A stretch of 64,000 nucleotides of DNA from Bidens hawaiensis. Taxonomy: Eukaryota; Streptophyta; Magnoliopsida; Asterales; Asteraceae. The stretch's first letter is position 1. Each line of letters opens with the position of its first letter. The DNA lies in assembly GCA_021521415.1 (NCBI GenBank), contig JAIQDT010000187.1, positions 1,674,001 through 1,738,000 of the forward strand, written 5' to 3'. Positions 12,701 to 24,186 of this stretch are shown piece by piece. Position numbers and translations under genes: made by a program. The notes below the pieces were generated by a model. That model worked only from the letters and a program-made list of their open reading frames with translations. It ran no database searches and was not told where the DNA came from.

Positions 12701-13132
12701 AAGAAAGACAGGATTAACTGATGGCTGATTATTAAGGTTTTTTATTTAATTTTTAGCGTTAATATAAAATGCCCCTCAAAACTATTAAAATTTTGTACCA
12801 TTTATGTTACAAATGTGGAAATTTGAAGTCAAAGATATGACATAGGTATTATAAATACTTTGATCTCGTGTTAATTTGCTGTAAATAAGGAATGAAATAA
12901 AAAGTTATAACTCTAGTATTAATATTTAATTCATTTTTACTAAATTGAAATTTGAAAATATAGTTTATAATAATTGTATTTATTTTGTAAACTAGAATAC
13001 ACATGCATTGGTCGCACCAATGAGGATTTCAATTGAATTTAGAAAACAATAACTTAGGACACATATTTCATTGATAAAAGCGTGAAAGTCTTAGAACTAA
13101 TCATCAAAAGGACAATAGATCTGGATTATGGG
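9740..13132. other. gene-poor stretch
   Basis: AT-rich DNA with C homopolymer runs near 11250 and 12140. I see no coding sequence I can support on either strand. A Helitron-like terminus is listed separately. Confidence 0.5.
10270..10438 (-). mobile_element. Helitron 5' terminus (minus strand)
   Basis: Read on the minus strand, the sequence from 10438 begins TCTATCTATACTATTAAAAG and is preceded by A. This closely resembles the 5' end of the Helitron at 17414 (TCTATCTATTCTAATAAAAG). The matching CTAG 3' end was not found at lower coordinates, so the extent is unknown. Confidence 0.4.
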
Positions 13133-13748
13133 CAGGGCCGTCTCCGAGAATTTATGTACCTTACCGAGCCGAAATAAAAAGGCTCGTATACCCTAACGAG
13201 TAACGAATATATAAATTAGTTTTTTTAGACGACAATAACATTATAACAATAAATATAGCAAAAATATAAAAATAAGATCAAATACATTAATAGCTAACGA
13301 CTAATCGATTATTTGTAGAGTTCTCCTAACATTCCTTATCAAATAGATTTTGGTTTGGACCAAGTAAAATTAACAATTTATATTAACATTGTATTGTTTA
13401 AAAAATAAAAAGAACTTTTTGTTATTTAAAATGAAAAAAAAAAAGATAAGTTGAAAAAGATATTCAAGTCTGCAAAGTTATTATACAAAAATAATAATAA
13501 AATAATACAATTGTCTTCTTAAAAACATGCATCCCGCTTCAACTTCAAACCCATCGGAAAATTTCCTGGCGAGTTTTTTCTTTGTTATATCTTTTTTCTT
13601 TCTTCTTTTCTCATTATTTCACAAGCCATTGACCAATTTCAGTTCTTAATGTTAGAAAAAACAAGCATATGTTTAAAACTTTTGTGCCATCTACCGAAAC
13701 TGTGTCTCGGACGAGGGTGCGGCTCGCACACCTCAAGAGCCGGCCCTG
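13133..13748. mobile_element. hAT-type non-autonomous element
   Basis: Starts CAGGGCCGTCTC and ends GAGCCGGCCCTG, inverted termini with one mismatch in 12. It is flanked by identical 8-bp duplications ATTATGGG (13125-13132, 13749-13756). The 616-bp interior has no convincing transposase. It is inserted into a dispersed repeat whose undisrupted form (GGATTATGGGAGAGGG) is visible near 17360 and, inverted, near 16735. Confidence 0.9.
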
Positions 13749-13926
13749 ATTATGGGAGACAAAGTCTTTAGAAAAAGGGTAGGAGGGAAAGTTTGTTATC
13801 GAATTAAGAAAATAATCAGTTGGAATGTGATTGTCTTTGAGAATGTCATAGACTCCCACAAGGAACAGGGAGGCATGGATTTTGGGAGATGTGGTCTCGG
13901 GAAAATGGAATGTGAGAAAAATGTTG
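13749..13926. repeat. copy of an unnamed dispersed repeat (host repeat R)
   Basis: Shares GGATTATGGGAGA, a GTAGGAGGGAAAGTTTGTTA-like block and AAGAAAATAATCAGTTGGAA with sequence at 16540-16800 (inverted) and at 17300-17413 + 19492-19590. I do not recognise its class. It acts as the landing platform for most elements in this region. Confidence 0.6.
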
Positions 13927-15010
13927 TTAAAATTAAAAAAAAATTACAAATTTTGTCCTTTTGAATTAGCTAAATTATGGAATGGGTCCTTTTTGAAAAT
14001 GAGTTTCACTTTTTATCCTTTATTTGCATGTTTGGCTCGGTTTTAGTCTTTTACGCTAACGGATGTTAAGCTTTTCAGTTAAGTGTAAGCTTGTGCACTC
14101 CACATGAGGGTATTTGGTCATTTTATCATTAAAGGACTATTTGTTTTAAAAAGCAAAAATAAAAATAAAAAAAATTTAACTTTTAATGTTTTTTAAAACC
14201 AGATAATAATATGTGATGGTGGGACCCACCTAACATTAAGAAAGACTTTATTACATCAATCTCTCACCACACACTTCATCTCTCAAGCTGTTCTTCCTGG
14301 AAGTCACCGACAACTCAACTTCGTCCCACCAAGGTTTGAAACCACCAACACCATCATGTTCTCTTGAAACCGACACCACCACTTCGCCCTAAAACCACCG
14401 GCACCAATCCTTATTTCTCCGGCAGACAACCCCCGTACCTCAGTGCCGCCCTCTGTAGAGGCTTGCCGGAAAGCCGTTTTTGGGACTTAGACATTAACAA
14501 TCGCCACAAAATCCTTCTCCATCGCCCGATCTGAGCCTGAAATCATCACCGCCGCCGTTGTCGTTACACTTTGGCGGAACCCTAGCTTCTCTTTCCTTTC
14601 CCAACCGCCACCACCGCCATTGCCGCCGCCATAATCCTACTACAACTTCACACTATGTACAACCAAACACCATCATACAATCATACAAAACAGAACCACC
14701 TCCTCCTTCTAATTGTTCAGATCTGCAACGGCTCGTATCAAAACATGCCTGAATCAGACCAAATTGAAACTATCGGCAACTCTCCGGCCATTCTCCTATC
14801 TCCGGCGGCATTCAAGGCATGTGCCGACACCGAGGAGGTTTCGGATAAACTTGCCAAGGTTTTTGGCAGAGTATGGTGGTGCGTCTGCTGAGACGAGTGG
14901 TAGTGGAGAAGGGAACGACGGTTCACGAGATGGTAATCAAGGGAGTGGTGGTGGTGGTTAGGCTAGACAAGAGTTTTGATTAGTTAAAGGTTTGTGTGAA
15001 CCTAATTCTT
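13868..15010. repeat. tandem duplication, copy A (MULE left part plus flank)
   Basis: Nearly identical to 15035-16172 at an offset of about 1165 bp. It contains the host-repeat flank, the 9-bp target motif TTAAAATTA (13927-13935), a left TIR from 13936 and the GC-richer interior. It lacks a right TIR. Confidence 0.9.
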
Positions 15011-15102
15011 GGTGGGACGAAGTGGTCTCAGGATGGGAGGCATGGATTTTGGGAGATATGGTCTCAGGAAAATGGAATGTGAGAAAAATGTTGTTAAAAT
15101 TA

Positions 15103-16438
15103 AAAAAAAAAATTACAAATTTTGTCCTTTTGAATTAGCTAAATTATGGAATGGGTCCTTTTTGAAAATGAGTTTCACTTTTTAACCTTTATTTGCATGT
15201 TTGGCTCGGTTTTAGTCCTTTACGCTAACGGATGTTAAGCTTTTCAGTTGAGTGTAAGCTTGTGCACTGCACATGAGGGTATTTTGGTCATTTTATCATT
15301 AAAGGACTATTTGTTTTAAAAAGCAAAAAAAAATAAAAAAAAAATAACTTTTAATGTTTTTTAAAACCAGATAATAATATGAAATGGTGGGACCCACCTA
15401 ACATTAAGAAAGACTTGATTACATCATTCTCTCACCACACACTTCATCTCTCAAGCTCTTCTTCCTGGAAGTCGCCGGCAACTCAACTTCGTCCAACCAA
15501 GGTTTGAAACCACCAACACCATCATGTTCTCTTGAAACCGACACCACCACTGAGGCCTAAAACCACCAGCACCAATCCTTATTTCTCTGGCAGACAACCC
15601 CCGTACCTCAGTGCCGCCCTCTGTAGAGGCTTGCCGGAAAGCCGTTTTTGGGATTTAGACATTACCAATCGCCACAAAATCCTTCTCCATCGCCCGATCT
15701 GATCCTAAAATCATCACCGCCGCTGTTGTCGTTACACTTCGGCGGAACCCTAGCTTCTCTTTCCTTTCCCAACCGCCACCACCGCCATTGCCGCCGCCAT
15801 AATCCTACTACAACTTCACACTATGTACAACCAAACACCATCATACAAAACAGAACCACCTCCTTCTTCTAATCGTTCAGATCTGCAACGGCTCATATCA
15901 AAACATGCCTGAATCAGACCAAATTGAAACTATCGGCAACTCTCCGGCCATTCTCCTATCTCCGGCGGCATTCAAGGCATGTGCCGACACCGAGGAGGTT
16001 TCGGATAAACTTTCCAGGGTTTTTGGCAGAGTATGGTGGTGCATCTGCTGAGACGAGTGGTAGTGGAGAAGGGAACGACGGTTCAGGAGATGGTAATCAG
16101 GGGAGTGGTGGTGGTGGTTAGGCTAGACAAGAAGATTTTGATTAGTTAAAGGTTTGTGTGAACCTAATTCTTGTAATGTTGTCATCTATAGGGCTTTTAC
16201 TTTAAATTTTTTAGTTTCAATTATGTTACATAAATTGTCCTTAAGGGGTAAAAGGACGAAAATGCCCTCATGTGCAATGCACATGGGGTGACTTAACTGA
16301 AAAACTTAACATTCGTTAGTGTAAAGGAATAAAACCGAGCCAAACATGCAAATAAAGGACAGACAGTGAAACTCATTTTCAAAAAGGACCCATTCCATAA
16401 ATTTGATAATTTAAAAGGACAAAAATTGTAATTTTTTC
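15103..16438. mobile_element. MULE-like element with long inverted termini (copy B, complete)
   Basis: The left terminus (15103 to about 15295) is the reverse complement of the right terminus (about 16245 to 16438) over roughly 190 bp. Shared blocks include AATGGGTCCTTTTTGAAAATG and TTTGCATGTTTGGCTCGGTT. It is flanked by identical 9-bp duplications TTAAAATTA (15094-15102, 16439-16447), which with the long TIRs is diagnostic of Mutator-like elements. No MURA transposase is visible. The interior is GC-richer than its surroundings, with C-rich runs and a short frame from the ATG at 15906 (P-E-S-D-Q-I-E ...), which suggests captured 5' gene sequence (Pack-MULE). The parent gene is not recognised. 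Confidence 0.85.
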
Positions 16439-16447
16439 TTAAAATTA

Positions 16448-16806
16448 AGAAAATAGTTAGTTGGGATACAAGTGTCTTTAAGAAAGTCATCAAAGTCTCA
16501 CAACGAATCATGGAGACGATGGGAGTATGAATTAATTATGATAAAGGAAATCTCTAAAAAGAATATGAGGAAATGCTCTTGTCCAAATTAAAAAATAAAT
16601 CAGATGGGTTACGATTGCCTTTAATGACTAGTTCAATAAAGACTTTCCCAAAGACAATCGCATCCCAATCGATTATTTTCTTAATTCCAACAATGTTTCC
16701 TCCTACCTTTCTCCAGAGATTCCCTCTCCCATAATCCATGCCTCCCCATGTTCTGGTTATTCCTTCTAGAACTTTGATGACTACCTTAGCATGTGTTTTA
16801 GGCGTG
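16448..16806. repeat. host repeat R, direct flank then an inverted copy
   Basis: 16448-16510 continues the repeat disrupted by the MULE (AAGAAAATAGTTAGTTGGGA). 16600-16800 is another copy in inverted orientation. The inverted copy preserves an undisrupted GTTGGAATTAAGAAAATAAT junction, which is the empty site for the Helitron at 17414. Confidence 0.6.
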
Positions 16807-16809
16807 TAA

Positions 16810-17110
16810 GAGCATTCTCAACCTATCCATCATTCTCATCTCTATACTTACACTAAAAACACAACATTTCTCTCTTCTGTTCAATTAAATAATATTTTTT
16901 TATACTTTTATCCTTACATTTCTCTTTCTCCTGTGCTCACAACCAATTTAACAAATATTAAAAAATAAATATGGGCAAATTTATTTCCCCAAAATTACAA
17001 AAAAAAAACACTACATTTTCTTTCTCCACCCTATATTTTACACTCAAAACCTCACCCTATAATTTGTAAACTTCTCTCACATAATTTTGGGGGATACGAT
17101 GAGAATGCTC
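16810..17110. mobile_element. Tourist-like MITE (PIF/Harbinger)
   Basis: Inverted termini GAGCATTCTC ... GAGAATGCTC are flanked by TAA on both sides (16807-16809, 17111-17113). A TAA/TTA duplication with GAGCATTC ends matches Tourist-type MITEs. No coding capacity. Confidence 0.85.
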
Positions 17111-17413
17111 TAACGGTGTTGTAGCCCCCCTATATATGTGTGTGTGTGTGTGTGTATTACACACACATACTAATATAATAATATTTTCCAAAATAACATA
17201 ACTAGCGACAAATCCTTGCCCCCCCCCCCCCAACACCACTTATCAACGCGGGGGGTGGGGGGTGTTCCTCACCCTTGTCGCCCCCAATTTGTCATCCCAC
17301 CACCTAGTCTAAGGTAGTCATCAAAGTTCTAGAAAGAACAACCAGAACATGGGGAAGCATGGATTATGGGAGAGGGAATCTCTGGAAAAAGGTAGAAAGA
17401 AATGTTATTGGAA
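17111..17413. repeat. simple repeats and part of host repeat R
   Basis: Contains a (TG)n run near 17137-17155, C runs near 17219-17232 and a G-rich patch near 17250. From about 17305 it runs into host repeat R (CATGGGGAAGCATGGATTAT), up to the Helitron junction. Confidence 0.6.
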
Positions 17414-17548
17414 TCTATCTATTCTAATAAAAGATTACTTATTTTTGCCACTTGTCATCCTCATAGCCCTCCTCACATTTTTTTCACTTATTTTAATATA
17501 TGATCCTTATCTTTTAAGTCATGTGAAGTTTGTTTCCATTATATGTAA

Positions 17549-17912
17549 GAGCATTCACATCTCATTCCATATATTTTCTCTATAATTTAGCTAAAAGCAA
17601 AATTCCATAAATTTATCTATCATTTTTTTAAAATTCTTTCACATTCTATTCCCTATTCATATCCATAAATTAATTCTTTATTATTTTTTTCTCTTTTGTC
17701 TTATTATATAGTAAATGGTGATTGGTAGATATGTGATATATTATATGGTATGGATAAAAAATGAGTCCCTATATTTAGGGATTTACTTTAGTTGCCATAT
17801 AACTCATCCATATAATAGGGAATTGATTGGAGAGGTGATTTTGATGGTTTTTTTAAAATTTACCCTAAATAATATGGGTTTGACAACTTTAGAGAATAGA
17901 TTGAGAATGCTC
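17549..17912. mobile_element. Tourist-like MITE nested in the Helitron
   Basis: GAGCATTCACATC at the left, GAGAATGCTC at the right and TAA duplications at 17546-17548 and 17913-17915. Same family as 16810-17110 by terminal sequence. Confidence 0.85.
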
Positions 17913-19138
17913 TAAATCTTAATAGATTCATTAACATTAATGGTGAAATAAGAAAATATTAAAATTGACGTTACAAGTTTGGTAGAATATAATTCTAAAG
18001 TCACAGGTAATCACAAATTAAAGCTTATAAAGGTGCATTATTGTCGAAGAATTTGGATTTGTATGGTAAAACACAAATTGTTTTTTAAACTGGGATTCGA
18101 GCAATAGTGCATAATTTTTTATATAAGATTGGTTTCAAATTTGGATTTAAAATCTTCTCATATGCATTTAAACTCGGGAAAATGTGTATTTTCTTAATTT
18201 TCTCAAAATGTTTTGTACAAATATTGCAAACATAGAGAATACCTATTATATATCTTGGTGTTTAGCATTAAATTATTGAAGTTGAATTTAAATTTATAAT
18301 CTATATGTATACCGATTTACTATATGAAGTATATGTCATTTATTTATATGATTTTTTTTGTTTAGTATAAAGAGTTTTAGCAATAAGAAATCAATATTTA
18401 GTTTTCAATATTTTCTTTTATAACTCAGACCAAAATGCTTCAGAACATATATTTTCACATTAATTTATAAAAAATAGTTAATCCGGTTAAAAGTCATTTA
18501 TCATGCTTTCAACAAATCCGAAATCTTTGCTTTTTTTTTCCTATAAGTTTTTAATATATATATATATCGATTAATTAAATATTCCAACAACTCCTATAAT
18601 ATTAACAAATGACAGGGGATTAGTATTCAAAATTTAAACATTTCTTATCCAATACTTCCAACTATTATAAATAAGAATCACTACCTTCATGCAACTTTAA
18701 ATCTTCTATTATTCTACTAACTCAGAATAATCATTTTTATTTGATCATGACTTTAAGGTTAGTATGTCTTTGTCATTTTTCATTAATATGAAATGAAAAA
18801 AATCATTTTGTTACATTTTAATTTCCGATTTTATATGTTGCTTGATTATACAATTGTTAATTGTAAAATATAAAATCAAGTAAATATTTGTCATACACAG
18901 AATATTAATGACACTCAATTTATCATGATTAATCACTTTCAAATTCTAAAAATTATAAGGATGACTATATCATCAAAATTCAGGTAATATGGTTTTTTGG
19001 ATAATCATGTTTTGGGATAAACAAGAGTACATGATCTCAAATGACATTATATATATTAATTGATTAACAGGTATGATATTTTATTTGTAAGAATATTTTT
19101 TTGTTAGTTTCATGGATATATTATCATTTATCTAGGGT

Positions 19139-19216
19139 TTGTATGTATTTAAAGAATCTTATTTATCACAAGGACAATTATATGTGACTATATCAAGAGT
19201 TATAAACATACTTGTA
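19139..19216 (+). pseudogene. Helitron helicase C-terminal remnant
   Basis: The frame reads LYVFKESYLSQGQLYVTISR and continues V. This corresponds to the GQLYVAxSR helicase motif near the C-terminus of Pif1-like Helitron helicases. The rest of RepHel is absent. The same motif in more decayed form occurs at about 57830-57900 in the second copy. Confidence 0.7.
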
Positions 19217-19491
19217 TGTTATCTTATCAAGAGTTGTAAGCATGCATGGACTAAAGATTTGATTTGTGATAAACAATGTATACCAACCAATACGATCATA
19301 AATGTAGTGTACAAAGACTGTTTTACTTATTTGTATCATATTTGTGTAATCTTAGTTATGTAATTTCTGTAATTTTAATGTAAATTGTAACTGTATATAA
19401 TATATGATCATTTTGTTAATTATATTTCACTTAATGAATAAAATACAAAATTTTTATCAATTACCCGTGTAATATATGGGCCTCAAACTAG

Positions 19492-21200
19492 TTAAGATAA
19501 TAACTGATTGGGATTCGATTGTCTTTGAGAAAGTCATTAAAGTCACACAAGAAATTATCATAACGACAAGGGACACCAATTGTAGGTTGGGTAATCTCTA
19601 GAACTGGGTGTCAAAAGCACTTAAGTCATTAATACGAATGTTTTAAGTAAATTTGCATGTAAGACCATTCCCCCTTTTTAAGTTTCGTAACTTTTCTATG
19701 GTAAAAAATGATAAAATATTAAATTTAAAGAGCAAGATTTTACGTGTTTAATAATTTAAAAGGGTTTATCTATCTATCTATCTATAATAATAATAATAAA
19801 TATATATAAACGAAGACATGAAAATCCTACGTGTCGCGATGTGGTCACTCCCCCTTTTATTGGAGTCACCAGATTTGCTTGATTTTTAAATGGAGGCTTC
19901 TCATGCATTTGACCCGAATTCATAGGTATTGGTCTTACCAAACCCAGATATTCCTTAAACGGGTTATAACATCTCATTAAATTAAAAATTATCCTCACCA
20001 AATTTTGATGTAAAAATCCTATAAAATAGGATATAATAAAATTAATATCTTATTTATTTTAAAAAGGATATATATAATTTGATAGTAAAAAAAATAAACG
20101 GGTATTGGGTCTCATCAAACCATAAGTATATTATTAACTTTCATAAATATTATTTATAATTAAAAAACCAATTTTATATTAAAAAAAATAAACGGGTCTT
20201 GGGTGTCATTAAAACCATATAACTTTTTAAACCGGGTTCTAACATCTCATTTATTTGTGAAACAATTTATCATCGAACCATAAGTATATTATTAACTTTC
20301 ATACAATAAAAAAATATAAATTCAAAAAATAAATAAATATTAGAACAAACAATATAAAACAACTCTCATAATATGAAGGATAAAAACTAGTACAACATAA
20401 AACACAATTGAGTGTAAGACCTACAAAGGCTACAATAATGACTTCAAACTTTGAAAGTCGTGTAGATAATCACAAGGCGTACGATGGTGACAATGGTTAT
20501 TTAGGGGTGGATTTGTAACACAAAAGCCATTTTTTATATTGTGAAAAGAAAAGTGTCACTAAAAGTTAATTTGTAGTATTAGGTTTAGAAAATGTCATTT
20601 ATAAAATACTTTAATGGTAGCATTTCTACTAGTATAAAAAAAATTAAATACTAATTAAGTTTGGAAATTATAAAACGATATTTTAAGATGAGATATGATT
20701 GAAAGTGTGTCGTTGAAATGAAAATCAATTTTTTTACCCAGTTTGAGACAAACCAAACTCAATTATCTGTTTGCGAGTTGTAAATTTATATATTACAAGG
20801 GGTGAAAAGTGATATAAGAGAAGCGCTAAAAGGTAAGTATTGGACTGGACTTAGAATTTTGACACGTGACAATGAATATTTACTTATTTATTAGATATAG
20901 ATCAATTAACATTTACTCTATTCAAATTACATCATCAAACACAGAGAACAACACATAATCCATATTCTTTTTCTTAAACGATTAAAAACTACATAAAATA
21001 TTACTAATAGATTCTTTATCACAAAAATCCACAAAGACATCATAAATTATATTTGATAATTATGTGTTTAATTTAGATAGAACTTGAGTTTCTTGACCAA
21101 ATCCACACGGGTACACGAACATAGTTGTTTAAAAGTTAACAATACAATTAATATATTTCATATGACATGGTCTTCAAATGGTGGTGGGACGGCTAAGTTA
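19492..21200. other. intergenic, repeat-derived, no gene seen
   Basis: 19492-19590 is the right part of host repeat R. 20080-20320 contains a short local duplication (AATAAACGGGTxTTGGGT and AACCATAAGTATATTATTAA each twice). No supported gene. Confidence 0.5.
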
Positions 21201-21222
21201 TATATTCCCTTGTTGTATGCTA

Positions 21223-21232
21223 CTATAAAAGG
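21223..21232 (+). promoter_or_regulatory. TATA box of the germin-like gene
   Basis: CTATAAAAGG lies 87 bases before the ATG at 21319, a normal core-promoter spacing for a plant gene with a short leader. A second TATA-like string (CATATAAAAG) lies only about 10 bases from the ATG and is too close. Confidence 0.5.
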
Positions 21233-21318
21233 CAATCAAGAAGCATACGAGTATACCAACAAATTTCTTCTTTTCCTTGGCTTTCATATTGCAAAGTGCA
21301 AACCATATAAAAGTATTG

Positions 21319-22043
21319 ATGGCTTCTCATTTTCTTTTTCTTGGTCTTATCATGCTCATAACTTGTTCTTTTTCCTTGGCATCCGACAATAGCCCGCTTC
21401 AAGATTTTTGTGTTGCCGACCCGAATGGCCCAGGTTTGTAACACTTCCTTTGTTAGAACAATTTGCATTTAATCGTATACTAACTGATTTATCGTTATGG
21501 TTTCACCAGTGCTAGTGAACGGTTTTGCTTGCAAAGATGCAAAGTTTGTGCAGGCTAATGATTTCTTCTTTAGTGGACTACATTTGGTAGGAAACACCTC
21601 AAATGTGGTTGGTTCTCGGGTGACTCCTGTGACAGTTTCTCAACTACCCGGTCTCAACACCCTTGGCATCTCAATGGCCCGTATAGACTTTGCTCCTTGG
21701 GGTATTAATCCACCTCACACGCATCCTCGTGCTACTGATCTTGACAGTCATTCAAGGAAGCCTTCAAGTCGGGTTTGTCACATCCAACCCAGGAAATCGT
21801 CTAATCAAGAAAGTACTTCAGAAGGGTGATGTTTTCGTTTTTCCAGAAGGTCTCGTTCACTTTCAGAGGAATGTTGGATATGGCAATGCCGTTGCCATTG
21901 TCGGTCTAAGCAGCCAAAATCCGGGTGTTATTACAGTTGCAAATGCCGTGTTTGGAGCAAAACCAGATATCCCAATTGATCTTTTGGCCAAGGCTTTTCA
22001 GGTGGATGTGAAGGTGGTCGATGAAATTCGGTCAAAATTCTAG
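21319..22043 (+). pseudogene. germin-like protein (cupin), frameshifted
   Basis: Two exons, 21319-21433 and 21510-22043, separated by a 76-bp GT...AG intron; this intron position is usual for germin-like proteins. The N-terminus is a signal peptide (MASHFLFLGLIMLITCSFSL), then DFCVAD, which marks a secreted apoplastic protein. Cupin box 1 is seen as [16 protein letters not shown]. Here two bases are missing (near 21740) and the frame ends at 21829. The other frame then continues [17 protein letters not shown] ... [20 protein letters not shown] (cupin box 2) to a stop at 22043. With the 2 bases restored in number, the length would be 216 aa, typical of subfamily 1. The deletion removes the box 1 glutamate codon, a manganese ligand. 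It may be a genuine pseudogene or an assembly error. Confidence 0.88.
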
Positions 22044-23563
22044 ACTCCAAAATTCGGTCAAAATTATTCATGAAATTCATTTGATTTTCGAATTGTTTTG
22101 TTTTATTTATTTTTTCAATCAAACTTTATGAAAGGGAAAAAGGATTATTATTATTTTTCATGATCATTTCTAATTACCACTTGCCACATATAGTACTCAT
22201 ACACGATATGGTAACTAAAAAAGAAGAAGAAAGTCTAAAGAAAACACTTTTATACTTGGCTATCCAATTGAACTAAGAGAGGTTGTTTAAAATCTTAGTT
22301 CTTGTATAAAATCAGTAACATATAAACATGAAATCAATACAACATTCTAACGTAACACATATGAGTTATAGTACAAAATCAACAATATATAAATAGTACT
22401 TACGCCCGGAACTTGCTGGCATTTGAACTGAACATCATAAATAAGGAATGAAATAAAGAACTCATTATTGGGTTTATAATTTATAAAGGCTTTGGGACTG
22501 GCTCAAGATTAAGGGCCGGCTTAGGCCCATATTTTGTTTGTTGTTCATTATATTTATACTATATATAAATAATATATATGAGCGAGAGACCTTTTAAATT
22601 TTAAGAAATTTTACAAGTAACAATGAATTGAATTTTAAGATTATAGTGGTAAAATATTCTTTGCTTATTCAAAAATAATATACAATGATGGTCATTCAAC
22701 TTCAATCAAGTTTTGTTAATATATTATATAGTTGCATATTTCCCCCCTAATTATTAACCAACTACCTCACGACATTTTAACAGCCATAACTTTTTCACAC
22801 AATAATATTATTTCTAAAAAATTACACCATAAAAACGATAATTTTATTATCTTTAATTTGAGTATGGTATTGCTATAGTTTATTAATGTTTAAAAAACTA
22901 GCATGTTACATGATTACCAATTATTGCTGGCAATGAATTACGCATGTTCGACTAATGGTGTTGGAACGGGTTAGGGTTGGAACAAGTTAATACAAAAAAG
23001 GGTTAATTTAGTTCATCACTGTTCATGTTGGGATGGGTTTAGATCGAAAGGGTTCATGTCAAAACAGCCTTCGGGTTAAAGGGTTTTCGGGTCAGAACAG
23101 GTTCGTAAAAAAGGATTGGGTTAAAAGTAGTTTATTTGAAATTATTGTGCATTTCATCGTTGCTTCTTGTTTGTCGCCACCTGTTATGCGCGTTCAAGCA
23201 TTAGTTACGTGAATGACATTGTTTATACATACCGTGTTGCTCACGTATAGGCATTATGCGGCGTGCTTACTTGCACCGGTTACACGCCCGATGCCACGTT
23301 AAATGCATACCACTGTCGGGTTACGCATGCACCGTTGTGAGGTTACAAAGGTACTAACACCGGTTGCATTTGTGCATACACCGCTGCATCGCGCGGGCAA
23401 CTGGCTACTATATATTAATTTGTAAGTTTCAGTTTACTCATAAATGGTTAGGCTATGTGTAGTGGATGGGCTACAAAATGGGGCGTTTTACGCCATGTGA
23501 CGACCAGTCAGCAAAGAGTAGGTTTTTGTTTTTGTGGTGTAATGGTGTTGTAGGCCTATATAT

Positions 23564-23631
<68 letters not shown>

Positions 23632-23902
23632 CTCTCTCACAAACACAGTATAATAATAATAAAAACAAAAGGAAATGAGGCGATAAAAACTCGTCGCCCC
23701 CCCCCCCCCCTCACTTATCTCCCTTTCCTCGCCCGCTACGGATAGTCTTACTGTCATAAGCCAATCCTATGAGTTTCTGACACGTGTGCGTAGCTCTAAT
23801 TTCAAAATAACGGTTACATAAATATGTCCTTCTATCTACCTTTTCCTTTTATCTTTACGTCTATGGTAAATATGAATCATCACTGCTCCTTCATTTTCGA
23901 CG
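22044..23902. other. intergenic, no gene seen
   Basis: Mostly AT-rich, with a GC-richer patch at 23170-23410 that has no coding character I can support. Confidence 0.45.
23563..23638. repeat. compound (CA)n(TA)n(TC)n microsatellite
   Basis: A run of CA, then about 22 TA units, then TC units. Frames translated through it are artefacts. A C homopolymer lies nearby at 23698-23710. Confidence 0.95.
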
Positions 23903-24178
23903 CAGGGTCGGCTCAACGAATGTGGGGGCCTAACTCGAAACAAGATTTTGAGGCCTTTTTATAACAATTGTTAAGGAAAAAAAATTGATATTACAAGTTT
24001 TGAACTTATCACCTATACTTTAGTAACAACCAAGCCAACCACCACACCAATATATTAATTAAGTTTACAATACTCGTTATAATATATCTACATATAATGT
24101 TTTTTTGGATTTGGAGGCCTTAACCGAGTGTGGGCCTAAAGCCTTAACTTGTTTTCGTTGTCCCATGAGCCACCCCTA
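23903..24178. mobile_element. short hAT-like element
   Basis: Starts CAGGGTCGGCTCA and ends TGAGCCACCCCTA, an inverted match with 3 mismatches in 13. Flanks TTTCGACG (23895-23902) and CTTTGACG (24179-24186) fit a decayed 8-bp duplication. The termini resemble the CAGGGCCGGCTC element at 13133. Confidence 0.6.
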
Positions 24179-24186
24179 CTTTGACG

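Larger units (their letters stand above)
17414..19491 (+). mobile_element. Helitron, non-autonomous, with matching empty site in the window
   Basis: Begins TCTATCTATTCTAATAAAAG and ends CAAACTAG. A GC-stem hairpin (CCCGTGTAATATATGGG) lies 7 bases before the CTAG end. It sits between A (17413) and T (19492), the Helitron A^T target rule, with no target duplication. The inverted copy of the host repeat near 16680 reads TTGGAATTAAGAAAATAAT without interruption; filled left flank TTGGAA plus right flank TTAAGATAAT reconstitute it. Near the 3' end (19139-19210) lies a decayed PIF1-helicase C-terminal motif, YLSQGQLYVTISRV, as found in Helitron RepHel proteins. A Tourist-like MITE is nested at 17549-17912. 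Confidence 0.9.

Noticed and set aside
14558..16121. proline- and histidine-rich frames in both MULE copies as functional genes
   Set aside because: They overlap in several frames, change between copies by small indels and have no recognised domain; kept only as possible captured sequence.
19772..19830. another Helitron 5' end (TCTATCTATAATAATAAT)
   Set aside because: The resemblance rests on a simple TCTA/ATA repeat only; no matching 3' end.
23466..23757. frames full of alternating I-Y and H-T
   Set aside because: They translate the CA/TA microsatellite.
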